DNA from: Spirochaetaceae bacterium
Lineage (GTDB): Bacteria > Spirochaetota > Spirochaetia > Treponematales > Rectinemataceae
Assembly (NCBI GenBank): GCA_016794765.1
Contig: JAEUJG010000335.1
Span: 1 to 5,667, forward strand
Length of the DNA: 5,667 nucleotides
Direction of reading: 5' to 3'
Every line of letters begins with the position of its first letter. Positions within the stretch are counted from its first letter, which is position 1. Positions 3,895 through 5,667 of the stretch are shown one piece after another. The position numbers were made by a program, and so were the translations under genes. The notes beneath the pieces were generated by a model. That model saw only the letters and a list, made by a program, of their open reading frames with translations, made no database searches and was not told the DNA's origin.

Positions 3895-5667
3895 TCACTG
3901 GTCCCTTCTCGGCCGCAGCGCCTCCCAGCGGGCGTCGTAGGATCCGGCGCGCAGGACCCTGGCTTCCGCGTCGAAGACGAGGAGGTCGGGGCCTCCGGAG
4001 TCGGTGGCCGACTCCGCCGCCCTCCGCAGGGGGGCGAAGATCGTTTCGAGCGCGGAGGCGAGGGCGGCGGGGCCGAGGGGCAGGTCGAGGAGGCCGACCA
4101 GCTGCCCCGGCGCCTCCGGGTTGGGCCGCACGAGGAAGGATCCCGCGCGCGGGTAGACCGCTCCCGCCACCTCCAGGGAGCCGCGCGCGAACCGGAGGGG
4201 CAGGCCGGCGGCGAGCCGCGCCGTGAGCCGATTCGATTCGGGGCCGCCGACGAGGAGGAAAGAGACCGAGCCCGGCGGCAGTTCCGCGGCTTCTAGGTCC
4301 GGGAGGACGCGAGGCTCCAAGGCCTCGCCGACGCCCAGGTCTTGCGCGAGGGTTTCCGCCAGGGCGCGCAGGGCGGCGCTCTCCCGGGCCTTCGCCGTGC
4401 CGTAGACGATGGCGAGGGGGCGGTGCCGGAGGTCCACGACGCCGCCGCCCCCGTTGGGCGGCGCGGCTATGCCGGCCGGCGGCGCGGCGCCGCTCCTTCC
4501 GGAGGCGGGCAGCGGCCGGAGGCGGCCGTCCGCCGGATCCAGGGCGAAGAGGGCGCCGGGGCTCCCGGCGTCTGCCGTCGCTTCGGCGCCGTTGATGGAC
4601 AGGACGATCCTGCCGCGGGAGGCCAGGCGGGGATGGCGGAGGTCGAGGGTGAGGAGGGCGACGTTCTCCGTCTCGACCTCCAGGTGCCGCTCGTCGACGA
4701 CGAGGGCGCTGGCCGCCGCCGGCTCGCCCGGGGTTTCGTGCTCGAGGACTGCGAGCCAGTCCGCCCGGCCGAAGCGCGGCCGCGGCGAGCGGAGCTCCAC
4801 GCGTTCGGGCCAAGGATCCCTTCTCCGGGCGCGCAGCCAAACGAGGAGGCGCTCCGGCCCTTCCGATCCGGTCCAGGCCTCCCAGGGGTCGCCGCCGGGA
4901 ACCGCTTCGAACGAAATCGGACAACGCTCCGCCCGGAGCCTTTCCGCGAGGGCGGCGGCGGCGCCGGGCGGGACCCGCGTGTCGGCTCCGCCGACGACGA
5001 GGAGGATTGGCGTCCGCGCCAGCGCCGCGAGGCCCTCCTCGCCGCGCCATCCGGAGAAGGCCGCGACCGCGGCGAAGCGCCCCGGCCTGAGCCGCGCCAG
5101 CGCGAGCGCGTCGTCGGCTCCTTCCCGCCAGCCGGCCAGGTAGACCCGTTCCGGATCGACCGGAAGGCCGGCCAGGAGTTCCTCGAGGAAGCCCGACAGT
5201 TCGATCACGCCGGCCGTGGCGCCGCTCCTTCGCGGGGCCGCCGCGACGATGAAGTCCGCCGCGCCCGCGCCTTCGATCCCGGCCGCGGCCTCGCGCGCCG
5301 ACCCGCCTTCCGCTCCGAGGCAAAGCAAGAGCGCATAACGCTTCTTTTGGTCGAGCCCGGTCGGGAGGCGCAGGGCGTAGGGCTGGAGCGAGCCGTCGAG
5401 GCTCGAGGCGCGGGCGTAGGAGCGGATCGCCTCCGGCGCGGCGCTCCCGGGCTGGGCGGCGCCCGCCGGCGCGGCGGGGCCCGGCGCGGCGAGCCGGGCG
5501 ACTTCGCGGTAGGACGCGAGGCGGTCGGCCAGGGGCGGCAAGGCGGCGGCGGATCTGGCGGCGTCCCGACCGTCTTTCCGGGAGCCGCCCGGCGCGGTGG
5601 CCGGCGCGGTGGCCTGCGCCGCGGCGCCGCCGGCCTCGAGGACCGCGGCATGGTAGGCGAGGGTTGC
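3895..5667 (-). CDS. S9-like alpha/beta-hydrolase-fold protein, probably catalytically dead (5' partial)
   Basis: The frame is open across the right edge; 590 residues are visible, numbered here from the first codon at 5667. After an Ala/Pro-rich stretch (about 11-80) comes DGSLQPYALRLP (91-102), the usual entry to a prolyl-oligopeptidase/esterase-like domain. The nucleophile elbow, VYLAGWREGA (175-184), has Arg181 where GxSxG has Ser. GGADTRVP (226-233) keeps the acid Asp229, but the usual Gly-His-Asn-x-Trp region reads PGGDPWEAW (257-265), without His. A beta-rich middle (about 280-375) and a C-terminal module (GVVDLRHRPLAIVYGT at 409-424, LLVGGPESNRL at 471-481) follow. I recall this arrangement from predicted prolyl-oligopeptidase-family proteins in environmental bacteria. 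Two lost catalytic residues suggest a binding or scaffolding role. An in-frame TTG at 5541 lacks a ribosome-binding site and is not taken as the start. Any signal peptide lies outside the window. Confidence 0.82.
   Translation of the reverse strand, partial: ATLAYHAAVLEAGGAAAQATAPATAPGGSRKDGRDAARSAAALPPLADRLASYREVARLAAPGPAAPAGAAQPGSAAPEAIRSYARASSLDGSLQPYALRLPTGLDQKKRYALLLCLGAEGGSAREAAAGIEGAGAADFIVAAAPRRSGATAGVIELSGFLEELLAGLPVDPERVYLAGWREGADDALALARLRPGRFAAVAAFSGWRGEEGLAALARTPILLVVGGADTRVPPGAAAALAERLRAERCPISFEAVPGGDPWEAWTGSEGPERLLVWLRARRRDPWPERVELRSPRPRFGRADWLAVLEHETPGEPAAASALVVDERHLEVETENVALLTLDLRHPRLASRGRIVLSINGAEATADAGSPGALFALDPADGRLRPLPASGRSGAAPPAGIAAPPNGGGGVVDLRHRPLAIVYGTAKARESAALRALAETLAQDLGVGEALEPRVLPDLEAAELPPGSVSFLLVGGPESNRLTARLAAGLPLRFARGSLEVAGAVYPRAGSFLVRPNPEAPGQLVGLLDLPLGPAALASALETIFAPLRRAAESATDSGGPDLLVFDAEARVLRAGSYDARWEALRPRRDQ
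5590..5613. repeat. Perfect 12-base tandem duplication in the hydrolase-like gene
   Basis: CGGCGCGGTGGC occurs twice back to back (5590-5601 and 5602-5613). It is in frame, giving ATAPATAP in the low-complexity N-terminal linker. Probably recent slippage. Confidence 0.85.

Noticed and set aside
4409..5143. 244-codon plus-strand open frame over the hydrolase-like gene
   Set aside because: Ser/Arg/Ala-rich antisense shadow without domain features or a ribosome-binding site.
3761..5323. 520-codon open frame on the minus strand overlapping the hydrolase-like gene
   Set aside because: It is Arg/Gly/Pro-rich with no recognisable domain, whereas the frame ending at 3895 carries the hydrolase fold motifs. 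It is a shadow caused by GC bias.
5539..5541. TTG at 5541 as the true start of the hydrolase-like protein
   Set aside because: The frame stays open to the window edge, no ribosome-binding site precedes the TTG, and the upstream residues continue a plausible protein.
1..5667. CRISPR array, tRNA/rRNA, insertion sequence, or a defence or biosynthetic system
   Set aside because: No spaced direct repeats, tRNA-like fold, transposase or toxin/nuclease motifs were seen. The gene set reads as ordinary chromosomal content.

Overview
The window is very GC-rich with strongly GC-biased third codon positions, so most long open frames in it are antisense or out-of-frame shadows of six real genes. The organism looks like a high-GC Gram-negative (diderm) bacterium. 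A predicted lipoprotein with a relaxed lipobox and a stand-alone cyclic-nucleotide-binding-domain protein of a type I recall from spirochaetes make Spirochaetota one candidate, but that is recollection. Myxococcota, Planctomycetota or Acidobacteriota cannot be excluded.

Layout. (1) 1-733, minus strand: cytoplasmic part of a CorA-family divalent cation transporter, cut by the left edge before its membrane helices. (2) 734-990: divergent promoter region. (3) 991-1836, plus: ZIP-family (ZupT/GufA-like) metal transporter. (4) 1849-2799, minus: YeaD-type D-hexose-6-phosphate mutarotase, convergent with the ZIP gene across 12 bases. (5) 2800-2998: divergent promoter region with a large GC-rich inverted repeat between two face-away promoters. 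(6) 2999-3448, plus: small single-domain cyclic-nucleotide-binding-like protein. (7) 3449-3476: short convergent gap filled by a perfect 7-bp hairpin. (8) 3477-3764, minus: small predicted lipoprotein. (9) 3765-3894: promoter and GC-rich hairpins. (10) 3895-5667, minus: large S9-like alpha/beta-hydrolase-fold protein, open at the right edge, whose nucleophile-elbow serine and catalytic histidine appear to be replaced.

How they relate. The genes do not form one operon: each of the five starts visible here has its own candidate sigma-70-like promoter, and neighbours are divergent or convergent, except that the hydrolase and lipoprotein genes run in the same direction. The divergent CorA/ZIP pair is a plausible divalent-metal uptake locus. 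The rest look like separately transcribed housekeeping or regulatory genes. I see no mobile element, CRISPR array, RNA gene or defence system. The points most worth a second look are the apparent pseudo-hydrolase, the cyclic-nucleotide-binding domain without its phosphate-binding arginine, and the shared promoter pattern in the spacers.
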